Positions 24,800 through 34,257 of a stretch of DNA of 64,000 nt are shown in pieces. Every line of letters starts with the position of its first letter. The stretch's first letter is position 1. The stretch is taken from positions 706,971 through 770,970 of the forward strand of contig NZ_JAXIWG010000002.1 in the NCBI RefSeq assembly GCF_034652275.1, in the 5' to 3' direction. This DNA is from Yoonia sp034652275. GTDB taxonomy: Bacteria; Pseudomonadota; Alphaproteobacteria; Rhodobacterales; Rhodobacteraceae. The notes beneath the pieces were generated by a model. The model made no database searches. It was not told the origin of the DNA and saw only the letters and a program-made list of their open reading frames with translations. Both the position numbers and the translations under genes were made by a program.

Positions 24800-25873
24800 A
24801 TGACGTCATCATTGAAAACCAGAACGCTGCCTTTGCTTGCCATCATCGGAGCCAGCATTTTCGCGGCCCCTGTCGCCGCACAGGAAAAGACCGAATTCAA
24901 CGTCGCCTGGTCGATCTATGTCGGCTGGATGCCGTGGGGCTATGCCGAGGATACCGGCATCGTGGACCGCTGGGCCGACAAATACGGCATCACGATCAAC
25001 GTGACCCAGTTCAACGATTATGTGGAATCGATCAACCAGTATACCGCCGGTGCCTATGACGCGGTGACCGTCACGAACATGGATGCCCTGTCGATCCCTG
25101 CGGCCGGTGGCGTCGATACAACTGCCGTGATCGTTGGCGATTTTTCGGCCGGCAATGATGCCGTCTTCCTCAAGGGCGGCGAAAGCATCGCGGATATCGT
25201 GGGGCGGCCGGTCAATCTGGTGGAATTCTCGGTCTCGCATTACCTGCTGGCGCGGGCGCTTGATTCCGTGGGCCTGTCCGAAAGGGATGTGAACGTCATC
25301 AACACCGCCGATCCCGATATGGTCGGCGCGTTCCAGACCGCGGATGTGACCGCGCTGGTGACGTGGAACCCCATGGTTGCTGAAATCGCGGCCTTGCCCG
25401 ATGCGGTCAAGGTCTTTGACAGCGCCATGATCCCCGGCGAGATCATCGACCTGATGGTCGCCAATACCGATGTGCTGGACGCGAACCCCGATTTCGGCAA
25501 GGCTTTGGCGGGCATCTGGTATGAAACCGTTACCCTGATGACCTCTGACACGCCGGAAGGCGCCGAGGCGCGCGCAGCGATGGGGGCGGCATCGGGCACC
25601 GATCAGGCGGGGTTCGAGGCGCAGATGGCCGCGACACAGCTGTTTGCCGATCCGGCAGAGGCGGTGGCCTTTACCGCGTCCCCCGATCTGGCGGATACGA
25701 TGAACCTTGTGCGTGCCTTCCTGTTCGACAAAGGGCTGCTGACGCCGACCGCGATATCCGATGATGCCGTGGGTATCGCACTGCCGGGCGGCGTGGTGCT
25801 GGGCGATGCGGACAATATCAAGCTCCGCTTTACGACCGACTATATGCAGATGGCTGCTGACGGCGCGCTGTAA
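24800..25873 (+). CDS. Guanidine/urea-type ABC transporter substrate-binding protein
   Basis: A 357-residue periplasmic binding protein of the NMT1/SsuA fold found next to urea (guanidine) carboxylase operons. The signal peptide (SLKTRTLPLLAIIGASIFAA) is cleaved near PVAA-QE. The mature region begins KTEFNVAWSIYVGWMPWGYA, the usual motif of this group, followed by GAYDAVTVTNMDAL and SVSHYLLARALDSVGLSERD. GAAAGGGA lies just before ATG 24800 and is the Shine-Dalgarno site that the riboswitch leader may mask. Coupling to the riboswitch and carboxylase implies guanidine or a close derivative as substrate. Confidence 0.9.
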   Translation: MTSSLKTRTLPLLAIIGASIFAAPVAAQEKTEFNVAWSIYVGWMPWGYAEDTGIVDRWADKYGITINVTQFNDYVESINQYTAGAYDAVTVTNMDALSIPAAGGVDTTAVIVGDFSAGNDAVFLKGGESIADIVGRPVNLVEFSVSHYLLARALDSVGLSERDVNVINTADPDMVGAFQTADVTALVTWNPMVAEIAALPDAVKVFDSAMIPGEIIDLMVANTDVLDANPDFGKALAGIWYETVTLMTSDTPEGAEARAAMGAASGTDQAGFEAQMAATQLFADPAEAVAFTASPDLADTMNLVRAFLFDKGLLTPTAISDDAVGIALPGGVVLGDADNIKLRFTTDYMQMAADGAL

Positions 25874-25887
25874 GCAGGTCCGCCGCC

Positions 25888-26706
25888 ATGCGCCTCATCA
25901 ATCAACGGCTGTCGCCGCCGGCGCTTTTGGCGCTGAAGCTTGCGCCTTTCGCGCTGCTGGTCATCGCCTATCTGGCAGGGTCGGCGGCGCGGCTGGCCGA
26001 TAATCCGGCGGATAAACTTCTGCCGGCCCTGTCGAGTATGGCGACGGCGATTGATCTGATGGCCTTTACCCCCGACCGGCGCACAGGGGATTACCTTCTC
26101 TGGACGGATACGTGGGCGAGCCTGCAACGGCTGGGCGCGGGTCTGGGGATTTCCACGGCGCTGGCGCTGGTGCTTGGCATCGCCATTGGCATCTTTCCCG
26201 CAATGCGCGCGCTGCTGGGGCCGTTTGTGGGGTTCGTCGCGATGGTGCCGCCTTTGGCCTTGCTGCCTGTGCTGTTCATCATGCTGGGGCTGGGCGAGAT
26301 TTCCAAGATCGCGCTAATCGTGATCGGTGTCGCCCCCCTGATGATCCGCGACATGGCGCAGCGCGTGCTGGACTTGCCGCGCGAACAGATCGTCAAGGCC
26401 GAAACCCTGTCCGCCAGCAGCTGGCTGGTCGTCTGGCGCGTGGTGCTGCCGCAAGTCTTGCCGCGCCTGATCGTCAGCCTGCGGCTGCAACTGGGGGCGG
26501 CCTTCCTGTTCCTGATCGCGGCAGAGGCGATTTCATCTGACTCTGGCCTTGGCTACCGCATCTTCCTTGTCCGCCGCTATCTGTCGATGGACATCATCTT
26601 TCCCTATGTCGCATGGATCACCTTTCTGGCGGCGATGGCCGATTACGGGCTGGACCGTCTGCGCCGCTGGCTGTTCCCGTGGTCCGAGATGGAGGGCGGC
26701 AAATGA
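25888..26706 (+). CDS. Guanidine ABC transporter permease
   Basis: A 272-residue inner-membrane permease of the SsuC/TauC type with about six spans (LKLAPFALLVIAYLAGSAAR; GAGLGISTALALVLGIAIGI; FVGFVAMVPPLALLPVLFIM). The coupling loop is QIVKAETLSASSWLVVWRVV followed by LPQVLPRLIVSLR. It overlaps the ATPase gene by four bases (ATGA). It would act as a homodimer, since no second permease gene is present. Confidence 0.9.
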   Translation: MRLINQRLSPPALLALKLAPFALLVIAYLAGSAARLADNPADKLLPALSSMATAIDLMAFTPDRRTGDYLLWTDTWASLQRLGAGLGISTALALVLGIAIGIFPAMRALLGPFVGFVAMVPPLALLPVLFIMLGLGEISKIALIVIGVAPLMIRDMAQRVLDLPREQIVKAETLSASSWLVVWRVVLPQVLPRLIVSLRLQLGAAFLFLIAAEAISSDSGLGYRIFLVRRYLSMDIIFPYVAWITFLAAMADYGLDRLRRWLFPWSEMEGGK

Positions 26707-27527
26707 CCGCCCTGACCATCACCAACCTGTGGAAGGAATACGGCGACCAGATCGTGCTGGAGAATATCAGCCTCGAGATCGCGCCGCGGTCTTTTGTGGC
26801 CCTTGTCGGCGCGTCTGGTTGTGGCAAGACCACCTTGCTACGGCTGCTGCTGGGGCAGGAACAACCCACGCGTGGCACGATCCTGCTGGACGGTGAACCG
26901 CTGCCGCATGAACCTGGGCCGGACAGGGGCGTCGTCTATCAACGCTATTCGGTCTTCCCGCATCTGACCGTGCTGGGCAATGTTATGCTGGGGCCGGAGA
27001 TGGCAGAATCGCGCGTTTGGGGCCGACTGACCGGCGCGCGCAAGCGCGACTTGCAAAACCGCGCGCGCGCCATGATCGCCGATGTCGGGCTGGCAGGGGC
27101 AGAGGGCAAGTATCCCGCCCAACTGTCAGGCGGGATGCAACAACGCCTTGCGCTGGCGCAGGCGCTGATGATGCAGCCGCGTGTGCTGTTGCTGGATGAA
27201 CCTTTCGGCGCGCTCGACCCGGGCATCCGCGCCGATATCCATGCACTGATGCAGCGGCTGTGGCACGCCCTGCCGATGACGGTGGTGATGGTCACGCATG
27301 ATCTGCGCGAGGCGTTCACCCTTGGCACGCGGATCATCGCACTCGAACGCACCCGCACACGGCCCGAAGAGATCGCCCGCTACGGCGCGCAGATCGGCAA
27401 GGACATCGCCATCTGGCCGCCGCGTGTGGCGGGCGGTGGCACGATTTACGACAATCCGGCGCTGCGGGACGACCCCGCGCTGGACACACTGATCGCGGGA
27501 CGACCCGACAGCATTGAAAGGCATTAA
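26703..27527 (+). CDS. Guanidine ABC transporter ATP-binding protein
   Basis: A 274-residue ATPase with Walker A VGASGCGKTTLLRLLL, Q-loop VVYQRYSVFPHLTV, signature LSGGMQQRLALAQAL, Walker B VLLLDEPFGALDPG and the H-loop MVTHDLREAF. The length without a TOBE domain fits the SsuB/TauB group. Its TAA stop is directly followed by the ATG of the first DUF1989 gene, with no gap. Confidence 0.92.
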   Translation: MTALTITNLWKEYGDQIVLENISLEIAPRSFVALVGASGCGKTTLLRLLLGQEQPTRGTILLDGEPLPHEPGPDRGVVYQRYSVFPHLTVLGNVMLGPEMAESRVWGRLTGARKRDLQNRARAMIADVGLAGAEGKYPAQLSGGMQQRLALAQALMMQPRVLLLDEPFGALDPGIRADIHALMQRLWHALPMTVVMVTHDLREAFTLGTRIIALERTRTRPEEIARYGAQIGKDIAIWPPRVAGGGTIYDNPALRDDPALDTLIAGRPDSIERH

Positions 27528-28334
27528 ATGCATATCCACCGCACCCCCGACCAGATCGCCGCTGACCGCCAGCGCTACCTCGATTTCCAGCGCGAGGGGA
27601 TGGAGGCGAAAACCCTGCCCCAACCCAGCCGTCGCCCCGCGCCGGAGGCGGGCGAAACCCGCCTGACGGAAACCGTGCCGGGGGGGTGGTACACAACGCT
27701 GCATCTCAAAGCGGGCGAGGTTCTGCGCCTTGTTCCCGGTGGGGCGTCGACTGTCTCGCTGGCCGCTTGGGCCTTGCCCGATACGACCGAACGGCTGTGC
27801 CTGCCTGATACGGTCAAGCTGCAATGGACCACCGACCTGACCAAAGGCCGCGTCATCTTCTCGGACATGGGCCGCGTGATGCTGTCCTTGGTCGAGGATA
27901 GCAGCGGCGCGCATGACGTGCTGACAGGCGGGTCCACCCCCGAAACCGTGGCGGATTACACCGGCGATGCGCGCCGCAACACACGCGACAACATGTTGCT
28001 GGCGGCCGCCAAGCTGGGGCTGGACCAGCGCGATATTCCCGCTGTGCTGAACCTGTTCGCCCCCGTCCGTGTCGATGCCGAAGGGCGGTTCACATGGCGA
28101 CCCGCGATGCTGGCGGCGGGCGACTGGGTCGATCTGCGCGCGGAAATGGACCTGTGTATCGCCCTGTCGAACTGCCGCCATCCGCTTGACCCCGATGCCA
28201 GCGAAGTGCCGCCCGATCTGTCGGTGATCTGCCTGCCCGCACGGCCCATTGCCGCCGACGATCTGTGCCGCACCGCGACAGCCGAGGCGCGGCGCGGCTT
28301 TGAAAACAACGCCCGCCTCCAGGGAGCGATCTGA
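27528..28334 (+). CDS. DUF1989 protein, carboxyguanidine deiminase subunit (larger)
   Basis: A 268-residue protein of the urea-carboxylase-associated (DUF1989) family, now known in guanidine utilisation as one subunit of carboxyguanidine deiminase, which turns N-carboxyguanidine into allophanate plus ammonia. Family features seen are GGWYTTLHLKAGEVLRLVPG, TKGRVIFSDMGRVMLSLVED, the SGAHDVLTGGSTPETV stretch and MDLCIALSNCRHPLDPDASE. The long N-terminal extension (about 35 residues, HRTPDQIAADRQRYLDFQRE) is characteristic of the larger subunit. It overlaps the smaller subunit gene by one base. The deiminase role is transferred from characterised homologues. Confidence 0.85.
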   Translation: MHIHRTPDQIAADRQRYLDFQREGMEAKTLPQPSRRPAPEAGETRLTETVPGGWYTTLHLKAGEVLRLVPGGASTVSLAAWALPDTTERLCLPDTVKLQWTTDLTKGRVIFSDMGRVMLSLVEDSSGAHDVLTGGSTPETVADYTGDARRNTRDNMLLAAAKLGLDQRDIPAVLNLFAPVRVDAEGRFTWRPAMLAAGDWVDLRAEMDLCIALSNCRHPLDPDASEVPPDLSVICLPARPIAADDLCRTATAEARRGFENNARLQGAI

Positions 28335-28930
28335 TGGAAACGGTCCACAACATCCCCGCCCGCGCCCCTTGGTCCGGCATCATCCGCAAAGGCCAGACCC
28401 TGCGGATCGAGGATACCTATGGCCAGCAGGCGATCGACACGCTGTTCTACAACGCGATTGACCATGCCGAGCGGTATTCCAGCCAAGACACATTGCGCGC
28501 ACAAGGGGCGGCCTATGTGACCACCGGCACGGCGATCATGTCCAACCTTGGCCGCGTGATGCTGCGGGTGACCGCTGATAGCGCGGGACGGCACGATACC
28601 TCTGCCGGATGTTGTTCGTGCGAAAGCAACACGGTGCGGTTCGGCCACAACACGCGGTTCCAGCACGCCTGCCGCGAGAATTTCATCCTCGAGCTGGCCC
28701 GGCATGGCATGACCAAGCGCGATATCGTCCCGAACCTTAATTTCTTTATGAACGTGCCGATCAGCCCCAATGGCGCGATGACGGTGGATGATGGCATCTC
28801 TGCCCCCGGCGACCATCTGGAACTGGTGGCGGAAATGGATGTGCTCTGCGTGATTTCCAACTGCCCGCAGATCAACAACCCCTGCAACGGGTTCGATCCG
28901 ACGCCCTGCCGCGTCATCATCAGGGATTGA
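28334..28930 (+). CDS. DUF1989 protein, carboxyguanidine deiminase subunit (smaller)
   Basis: A 198-residue DUF1989 partner of the preceding protein. It carries the cysteine-rich motif AGCCSCESNTVRFGHNTRFQ, the DIVPNLNFFMNVPISPNG strand, and SNCPQINNPCNGFDPTPCRV near the C-terminus. These Cys/His positions suit a metal-binding active site. The two related genes in tandem (paralogues) are the standard arrangement ahead of guanidine carboxylases. The next gene starts three bases after its stop. Confidence 0.87.
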   Translation: METVHNIPARAPWSGIIRKGQTLRIEDTYGQQAIDTLFYNAIDHAERYSSQDTLRAQGAAYVTTGTAIMSNLGRVMLRVTADSAGRHDTSAGCCSCESNTVRFGHNTRFQHACRENFILELARHGMTKRDIVPNLNFFMNVPISPNGAMTVDDGISAPGDHLELVAEMDVLCVISNCPQINNPCNGFDPTPCRVIIRD

Positions 28931-28933
28931 GCC

Positions 28934-31900
28934 ATGTTTGACAAAGTTCTGGTCGCCAATCGCGGCGAAATCGCCGTGCGTGTTATCGCGACATTGCGGC
29001 GGATGGGGATTGCCAGCGTCGCCGTCTGGTCCGACGCCGACCGTTTCGCGCGCCATGTGCGTCTGGCGGATGAGGCGGTGCGTCTGGGGCCTGCGCCTGT
29101 CGCGCAAAGCTATCTCGATGTGGATGCCGTGATTGCTGCCTGCCGGCAAACCGGCGCGCAGGCCGTGCATCCGGGTTACGGGTTTTTGTCTGAAAACGTG
29201 GGCTTTGCCGAACGGCTGGCGGCGGAAGGGATCACCTTTATCGGCCCGGATCCTGCGCATCTACGCGATTTCGGTGCCAAACACACCGCCCGCGATCTGG
29301 CGCGCAAGGCGGGCGTGCCGCTGTTGCCCGGCACCGATCTGTTGGCCGATGTCGATGCCGCCGTGCTGGCAGCACGCGAAATCGGCTATCCCGTCATGCT
29401 GAAAAGCACCGCTGGTGGCGGCGGGATCGGCATGCAGCTTTGCGCGGACGAGACCGCCCTGCGCGATGCTTTCGCCGCCGTGCAGCGCACCGCGACCGCC
29501 AGTTTCGGCGATGCGCGGGTGTTTCTGGAACGCTTCGTGGCACAGGCCCGCCATGTCGAGGTGCAGGTTTTCGGCGACGGCAAAGGTCACGTGCTGGCCT
29601 TGGGCGAACGTGATTGTTCGCTGCAACGCCGCAACCAGAAGGTGATCGAGGAAACACCCGCCCCCGGTCTGTCCGACGCGGTGCGCCGCGCGCTGCACAA
29701 GGCGGCGGTCGATCTGTGTGCCTCTGTGTCCTACGCCTCTGCCGGAACAGTCGAATTCATCTATGACCCCGTGCGGCAGGATTTCTTTTTCCTCGAGGTG
29801 AACACCCGCCTGCAGGTCGAACATCCGGTGACCGAGGCTGTCTGCGGCATCGATCTGGTGGAATGGATGGTGCGGCAGGCGGCGGGCGAATTGCTGCTGC
29901 CCACGACCGCACCCAGCCCGCAAGGGGCCGCGATCGAAGCCCGCCTTTACGCCGAAATCCCCCATGCCAATTTCCGCCCTGCGGCGGGGCGGCTGACCGA
30001 GGTCACATTCCCCGCCAATGCCCGGATCGACAGCTGGATCGAGGCGGGCAGCGATGTGACCCCCTTCTATGACCCGATGCTGGCCAAGATCATCGTGCAT
30101 GGCGACACCCGCGATGCCGCGATCACCGCGCTGCAACAGGCGCTGGATGCGACGCGGATCGGCGGGGTGGAAACCAACCTGCGCTATCTGCGTGCGATTG
30201 CGGGGTCGGACCTCCTCGCCTCGGGTCAGGTGACCACAACGGCGCTGAACAGCTTTGCCTTTGATCCGCAGGTGATCGAGGTGCTGGCCCCCGGCGCACA
30301 ATCCAGCCTGCAGGAACTGCCCGGCCGTCTGGGCCTGTGGCATGTGGGTGTCCCGCCCTCGGGACCAATGGATGCGCGCAGCTTTCGCAATGCCAACCGC
30401 GCGCTGGGCAACCATCCCGACACCGCCGCACTGGAACTGACTGTCAACGGCCCGACCCTGCGCTTTGCCAGTGCCGCGCGCGTGGCTTTGGCGGGCGCGC
30501 AGATGGCGATGACGCTGGATGGTGTGCCGGTCGGTCCGGTCGTTGACGTCCCTGCAGGCAGCGTGCTGGCGATTGGTGCCATCACCGGCGCAGGCCAGCG
30601 CGCCTATCTCGCTGTTGCGGGTGGGTTTGCCGCACCGCAGGTTCTGGGCTCGCGCGCCTGTTTCGCGCTGGGGCAGTTCGGCGGCCATGCCACCGGCACC
30701 CTGCGCACTGGCGATGTGCTGGCGCTGGCCCATGCGCCTGTTGGCGATCCGCAACCGTTTGAACCCGCCGATCTGACGCAGGACTGGGAAATCGCGGTGA
30801 TCTACGGCCCGCATGGCGCGCCTGACTTCTTTCAGGACGGCGATATCGCCACCCTGTTTGCCACCGCCTATGAGGTGCATTTCAACTCCGACCGCACCGG
30901 CGTGCGTCTGACCGGACCCGCGCCGAAATGGGCGCGCGCCGACGGGGGCGAGGCAGGGTTGCACCCGTCCAACCTGCATGACAATGCCTATGCCGTGGGC
31001 GCAATCGACTTCACCGGCGACATGCCGATCATCCTTGGCCCCGACGGGCCGAGCCTTGGCGGTTTCGTCTGTCCTGCCGTGATTGCAAACGACGATCTGT
31101 GGAAGATGGGCCAGCTGCGCCCCGGTGATCGGGTGCGGTTCGTCCCCGCCGCCCGCGCTGTCGACCCTGTCGCTGGTCCTGCGGTCATTGGTGCCGGATC
31201 GCCCGTTCTGGGGGGTGATCCTGACGGACCCGTGCCCGTGGTCTACCGCCGTCAGGGCGATGACAACCTGCTGGTCGAATATGGCGACATGACGCTTGAT
31301 ATCGAACTGCGCCTGCGCGTGCATCTGCTGATGCAGGCAGTGCAGGACGCAGGCCTGCCACTGATCGACGTGACCCCCGGCATCCGGTCGCTGCAAATCC
31401 ACTATGACAGCACCAAGCTGAAGCGCGGCAAGCTGCTGGACGCCTTGGCCGAGATCGAACGCAACTTGCCCGCCGCCGAGGAGGTGACCGTGCCATCGCG
31501 CATCGTGCACCTGCCGCTGTCATGGAACGACCCCGACGCCGTGCTGGCCATGACCCGCTACCAGGACCTCGTGCGCCCTGATGCGCCGTGGTGTCCGTCG
31601 AATATCGACTTCATCCGCCGGATCAACGGCCTGCCGGATGAGGAGGCTGTCCATAAAATCGTCCATGACGCGAGCTATCTGGTGCTGGGTCTGGGCGATG
31701 TCTATCTCGGCGCCCCCGTCGCCACGCCGATTGATCCGCGCCACCGCTTGGTGACCACGAAATACAACCCCGCCCGCACTTGGACCCCCGAAAACGCCGT
31801 GGGCATTGGCGGAGCCTATATGTGTATCTACGGGATGGAAGGGCCGGGGGGGTATCAGCTGTTCGGGCGCACGATCCAGATCTGGAACACGTGGCGGCGC

Positions 31901-32440
31901 ACGGCGGCCTTTGCCGACCAGCCGTGGCTCTTGCGCTTCTTCGACCAGATCCGGTTCTTCCCCGTCTCGCATGAGGAGTTGACCGAGGCGCGCGCGGCCT
32001 TCCCCCACGGTGGCTATGACGTGAAAATCGAGGAAACGACCTTTCGCTGGGCCGACCACAAGGCTGCGCAACAAGCCGAGGCAGGCAGCATCACCGCCTT
32101 CAAGACCCGCCAGCAGGCCGCGTTCGAGGCGGAACGCGCCCGCTGGAAAGCCCTTGGGCTGGACAGTTTCGTCAGCGAGGATGGCGGGCCGGAACCCGCA
32201 ACCTCCGACATCGCGGCGGGTCATGTGGGTGTGGAAAGCAGCATCCCCGGCAATCTGTGGAAATACACCGCTGCCATCGGCGACCATGTGGCGGCAGGTG
32301 ATACGGTGGCGATTGTGGAATCGATGAAAATGGAAATCCGCGTGCTGGCCCCTGCGGCGGGCATCCTGCGCGCATGCGTCGCCGCACCGGGAAAGACCCT
32401 GCGCGCAGGCCAAGTGATAGCAATACTGGAGACTGACTGA
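28934..32440 (+). CDS. Biotin-dependent guanidine/urea carboxylase
   Basis: A 1168-residue multidomain enzyme that uses ATP and bicarbonate to carboxylate guanidine (or urea). Domains in order are: biotin carboxylase (about residues 1-450, MFDKVLVANRGEIAVRVIAT; ATP-grasp loop STAGGGGIGMQ; EVNTRLQVEHPVTEAV); the carboxyltransferase halves related to KipA (about 450-760, LGLWHVGVPPSGPMD) and KipI (about 765-850, GDDNLLVEYGDMTLDIELRL); the closing region up to about 1080 (WTPENAVGIGGAYMCIYGME); and a biotinyl domain with VESMKMEIR, biotin on Lys 1132. Many databases call it urea carboxylase. The guanidine riboswitch, the two DUF1989 genes and the dedicated importer make guanidine the likely substrate. 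It overlaps the hydrolase gene by one base. Confidence 0.93.
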   Translation: MFDKVLVANRGEIAVRVIATLRRMGIASVAVWSDADRFARHVRLADEAVRLGPAPVAQSYLDVDAVIAACRQTGAQAVHPGYGFLSENVGFAERLAAEGITFIGPDPAHLRDFGAKHTARDLARKAGVPLLPGTDLLADVDAAVLAAREIGYPVMLKSTAGGGGIGMQLCADETALRDAFAAVQRTATASFGDARVFLERFVAQARHVEVQVFGDGKGHVLALGERDCSLQRRNQKVIEETPAPGLSDAVRRALHKAAVDLCASVSYASAGTVEFIYDPVRQDFFFLEVNTRLQVEHPVTEAVCGIDLVEWMVRQAAGELLLPTTAPSPQGAAIEARLYAEIPHANFRPAAGRLTEVTFPANARIDSWIEAGSDVTPFYDPMLAKIIVHGDTRDAAITALQQALDATRIGGVETNLRYLRAIAGSDLLASGQVTTTALNSFAFDPQVIEVLAPGAQSSLQELPGRLGLWHVGVPPSGPMDARSFRNANRALGNHPDTAALELTVNGPTLRFASAARVALAGAQMAMTLDGVPVGPVVDVPAGSVLAIGAITGAGQRAYLAVAGGFAAPQVLGSRACFALGQFGGHATGTLRTGDVLALAHAPVGDPQPFEPADLTQDWEIAVIYGPHGAPDFFQDGDIATLFATAYEVHFNSDRTGVRLTGPAPKWARADGGEAGLHPSNLHDNAYAVGAIDFTGDMPIILGPDGPSLGGFVCPAVIANDDLWKMGQLRPGDRVRFVPAARAVDPVAGPAVIGAGSPVLGGDPDGPVPVVYRRQGDDNLLVEYGDMTLDIELRLRVHLLMQAVQDAGLPLIDVTPGIRSLQIHYDSTKLKRGKLLDALAEIERNLPAAEEVTVPSRIVHLPLSWNDPDAVLAMTRYQDLVRPDAPWCPSNIDFIRRINGLPDEEAVHKIVHDASYLVLGLGDVYLGAPVATPIDPRHRLVTTKYNPARTWTPENAVGIGGAYMCIYGMEGPGGYQLFGRTIQIWNTWRRTAAFADQPWLLRFFDQIRFFPVSHEELTEARAAFPHGGYDVKIEETTFRWADHKAAQQAEAGSITAFKTRQQAAFEAERARWKALGLDSFVSEDGGPEPATSDIAAGHVGVESSIPGNLWKYTAAIGDHVAAGDTVAIVESMKMEIRVLAPAAGILRACVAAPGKTLRAGQVIAILETD

Positions 32441-34215
32441 TGTTCCCCGAAATCCTGACGATAGAGGCTGTCCGCGCGGCCTATGCCAATGGCGCGACCC
32501 CGCTTGATCTGGCGGAGGAGATCATCACGCGCCGCCATGCGGCCTCCGACCCCGCAATCTTTATTCTGCCGGTGGCCGATGACGCCCTGCGCGCCGCCGC
32601 GCGCGATCTGATGGCAGGCCCGCGCGATCTGCCGCTGTGGGGTATTCCTTACGTGGCCAAGGACAATATCGACGTGGCGGGCCTGCCGACCACGGCGGGC
32701 TGCCCGGCCTATGCCTATGACCCCAAGGCTGATGCCACCGTGATCGCGCGGCTGCGGGCGGCGGGGGCCTTGCTGGTGGGCAAGACCAACCTTGACCAAT
32801 TCGCGACAGGTCTGAACGGCACCCGCTCGCCCTTTGGTGCGCCACGGTCGGTGTTCAACGCGGATTACGTCTCTGGCGGGTCGTCGTCGGGGTCGGCGGT
32901 CGCGGTGGCCTCTGGCCTTGCGAGCTTCGGGCTGGGCACCGATACCGCCGGATCAGGCCGTGTGCCTGCGGCGTTCAACAACCTTGTGGGGATCAAGCCG
33001 ACACCGGGGCTGGTGCCCAACACCGGCGTCGTGCCCGCCTGCCGCAGCGTCGATGTGGTCACGGTCTTTGCCGGGTGCGTTGCCGACGGCATCGCCGTGC
33101 GCGCGGTGATGGAGGGCGTCGATCCGGGTGACGGTTTCACCCGCGCAGCGCAACCTTTCGGCATCCGGCCCAAGCCGCGCATCGGCGTGCTGGCGGGGTC
33201 CGAGCGTGAATTCTACGGCAATGCCAGTTTCGAGGCGCTCTACGACGCCGCCATCGCACGGGCCGAGGCGTTGGGCGCCACCATCGTGCCCTTCGACTAT
33301 GCCCCTTTCCGCGAAGCGGCGGCGCTGCTCTATGACGGCCCTTGGGTCGCAGAACGGCTCGCGGCGGTCGAAGATTTCTACGCCACCAATGCTGCCGATT
33401 TTGACCCGACCGTGGGCGCGATCATCGGCGCCGCGGGCCGCTACAGCGCGGTCGATGCGTTCAACGGACGCTACCGGCTGGAAGAGCTGCGCGCGCAGGT
33501 CGCCCCTGTCTGGGAGGCGGTCGATCTTCTTCTGCTGCCCACATCACCCACCACCTACACGGTCGCCGACATGCTGGCTGATCCGGTCACCAAGAACAGC
33601 CATTTCGGGCGCTACACCAATTTCGCGAACCTTCTTGGCTATGCCGCCATCGCCGTGCCTGCGGGGATCACGGCGCATGGTTTGCCCGGTGGCGTTACCC
33701 TGATCGGCCCCGCCTTCAGCGATGACGGCCTTGCACCTTTCGCCGCCGCCCTTCACCAATCCGCCGCCTGCGGCATGGGCCGCGACACGGCCGCAGCGAT
33801 CCCGCCGCTCGACTCAACCGCCATACCCAAAGGCATGATCCCCATCGCCGTCGTCGGTGCGCATCTGACGGGGATGCCGCTCAATCACCAACTGACCGAC
33901 GCGGGCGGGCGCTTGCTGCGCGAGACGACGACAGAACCCGCCTACAGGCTCTACGCGCTCGACGGCACTGTGCCAGCGAAACCGGGGCTGGTGCGCGCGG
34001 CGGACGGGGCCGCGATCAAGGTGGAAATCTGGGCGCTGCCGGATGCTGCCTTTGGCCGTTTCGTCACCGCGATTCCCGCCCCTTTGGGCATCGGGAAACT
34101 GACGCTGGCCGATGGCAGTGCCGTGTCAGGTTTCCTCTGCGAACCTCATGCCCTCACCACAGCCAAGGACATCACCCACTTCGGCGGCTGGCGCGCCTAT
34201 ATCGCGAGCCTCTGA
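32440..34215 (+). CDS. atzF: Allophanate hydrolase
   Basis: A 591-residue amidase-signature enzyme that splits allophanate into two ammonia and two CO2, the last step of the guanidine pathway encoded upstream. The Ser-cisSer-Lys machinery is visible: Lys 74 in IPYVAKDNIDVAGLPTTAG, serines 148-150 in DYVSGGSSSGSAVAVA and the nucleophile Ser 172 in GTDTAGSGRVPAAFNNLVGI. The final 140 residues (HLTGMPLNHQLTDAGG, then TEPAYRLYALDGTVPAKPGL) are the C-terminal domain typical of AtzF. The gene closes the seven-gene operon and is followed at once by a repeat that occurs again at 44.8 kb. Confidence 0.93.
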   Translation: MFPEILTIEAVRAAYANGATPLDLAEEIITRRHAASDPAIFILPVADDALRAAARDLMAGPRDLPLWGIPYVAKDNIDVAGLPTTAGCPAYAYDPKADATVIARLRAAGALLVGKTNLDQFATGLNGTRSPFGAPRSVFNADYVSGGSSSGSAVAVASGLASFGLGTDTAGSGRVPAAFNNLVGIKPTPGLVPNTGVVPACRSVDVVTVFAGCVADGIAVRAVMEGVDPGDGFTRAAQPFGIRPKPRIGVLAGSEREFYGNASFEALYDAAIARAEALGATIVPFDYAPFREAAALLYDGPWVAERLAAVEDFYATNAADFDPTVGAIIGAAGRYSAVDAFNGRYRLEELRAQVAPVWEAVDLLLLPTSPTTYTVADMLADPVTKNSHFGRYTNFANLLGYAAIAVPAGITAHGLPGGVTLIGPAFSDDGLAPFAAALHQSAACGMGRDTAAAIPPLDSTAIPKGMIPIAVVGAHLTGMPLNHQLTDAGGRLLRETTTEPAYRLYALDGTVPAKPGLVRAADGAAIKVEIWALPDAAFGRFVTAIPAPLGIGKLTLADGSAVSGFLCEPHALTTAKDITHFGGWRAYIASL

Positions 34216-34216
34216 C

Positions 34217-34252
34217 ATCGTTCGAGCCCAAATATCCCCACCGGAGGCCTGA
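34217..34252. repeat. Intergenic 34-bp repeat, copy 1
   Basis: The sequence from catcgttcgagcccaaatat to the ccggaggcc end recurs in inverted orientation at 44778-44813 with one mismatch. It begins a few bases after the atzF stop. Similar GGCCTCCGGCGGGGATATTT-type units are common between genes in Rhodobacteraceae; its role is unknown. Confidence 0.8.
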
Positions 34253-34257
34253 AAGTT

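Noticed and set aside
24555..24803. An 82-codon frame across the guanidine leader
   Set aside because: It lies over the riboswitch aptamer, whose conserved blocks explain the sequence better than a peptide.
29261..31510. A 749-codon open frame on the minus strand opposite the carboxylase gene
   Set aside because: It is antisense to a well-conserved biotin enzyme in high-GC DNA, where long stop-free antisense frames are common. Its residues (rich in H, R, Q, A) show no domain.
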